Source of the DNA: Rhodospirillales bacterium
GTDB lineage: Bacteria; Pseudomonadota; Alphaproteobacteria; Kiloniellales; JAKSDN01
Length of the DNA: 46,697 nt
Direction of reading: 5' to 3'
NCBI GenBank assembly: GCA_029859805.1
Contig: JAOUCL010000006.1
Span: forward strand, 1 to 46,697
How positions within the stretch are numbered: position 1 is the first letter of the stretch; each line of letters begins with the position of its first letter. Positions 46,653-46,697 of this stretch are shown piece by piece. Position numbers and translations under genes: made by a program. The notes under the pieces were generated by a model. It saw only the letters and a program-made list of their open reading frames with translations, made no database searches and was not told where the DNA came from.

Positions 46653-46697
46653 GGGATAAGAACATCCCCTGGTTCAGCTCGCGGACCAAAGGGAACA

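Overview
High-GC, alphaproteobacterial-type chromosome segment, read by eye only. From left to right: (i) the hemA 3' end; (ii) a periplasmic nitrate reductase (nap) locus on the minus strand, split into napFD and napAGHB by a divergent universal stress protein (Usp) gene and an IS/MITE-like relic. napA carries an apparent frameshift and no napC is visible; (iii) a stress/low-oxygen island of accessory FtsH, LonB/LonC-type protease, several Usp proteins, nicotinate phosphoribosyltransferase, Kef-type antiporter, hemerythrin and an EEP-family phosphatase. Its operons sit next to repeated FNR/FixK-like boxes (TTGA-N6-TCAA); (iv) embedded in that island, a compositionally different two-gene cassette: a SLATT/DUF4231 membrane protein followed by a TIR-TM-coiled-coil-PG-binding-FGE(SUMF1) multidomain receptor. 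This is the best candidate for an undescribed signalling/defence system; (v) a TctCBA transporter, GntR regulator, CoA-transferase, enoyl-CoA hydratase and gamma-carbonic anhydrase cluster; (vi) an RND efflux pair, ion channel, FlK-like thioesterase, DUF411, SMP-30 and aldehyde dehydrogenase; (vii) the housekeeping infA-maf-rng-(SGNH)-yacG block, with an apparent frameshift in rng; (viii) an AT-richer, repeat-laden right end with an alpha/beta-hydrolase-amidohydrolase fusion, REP-like repeats enclosing a gene fragment, and an orphan NTF2-fold immunity-like gene. No rRNA, CRISPR array or convincing tRNA was seen.
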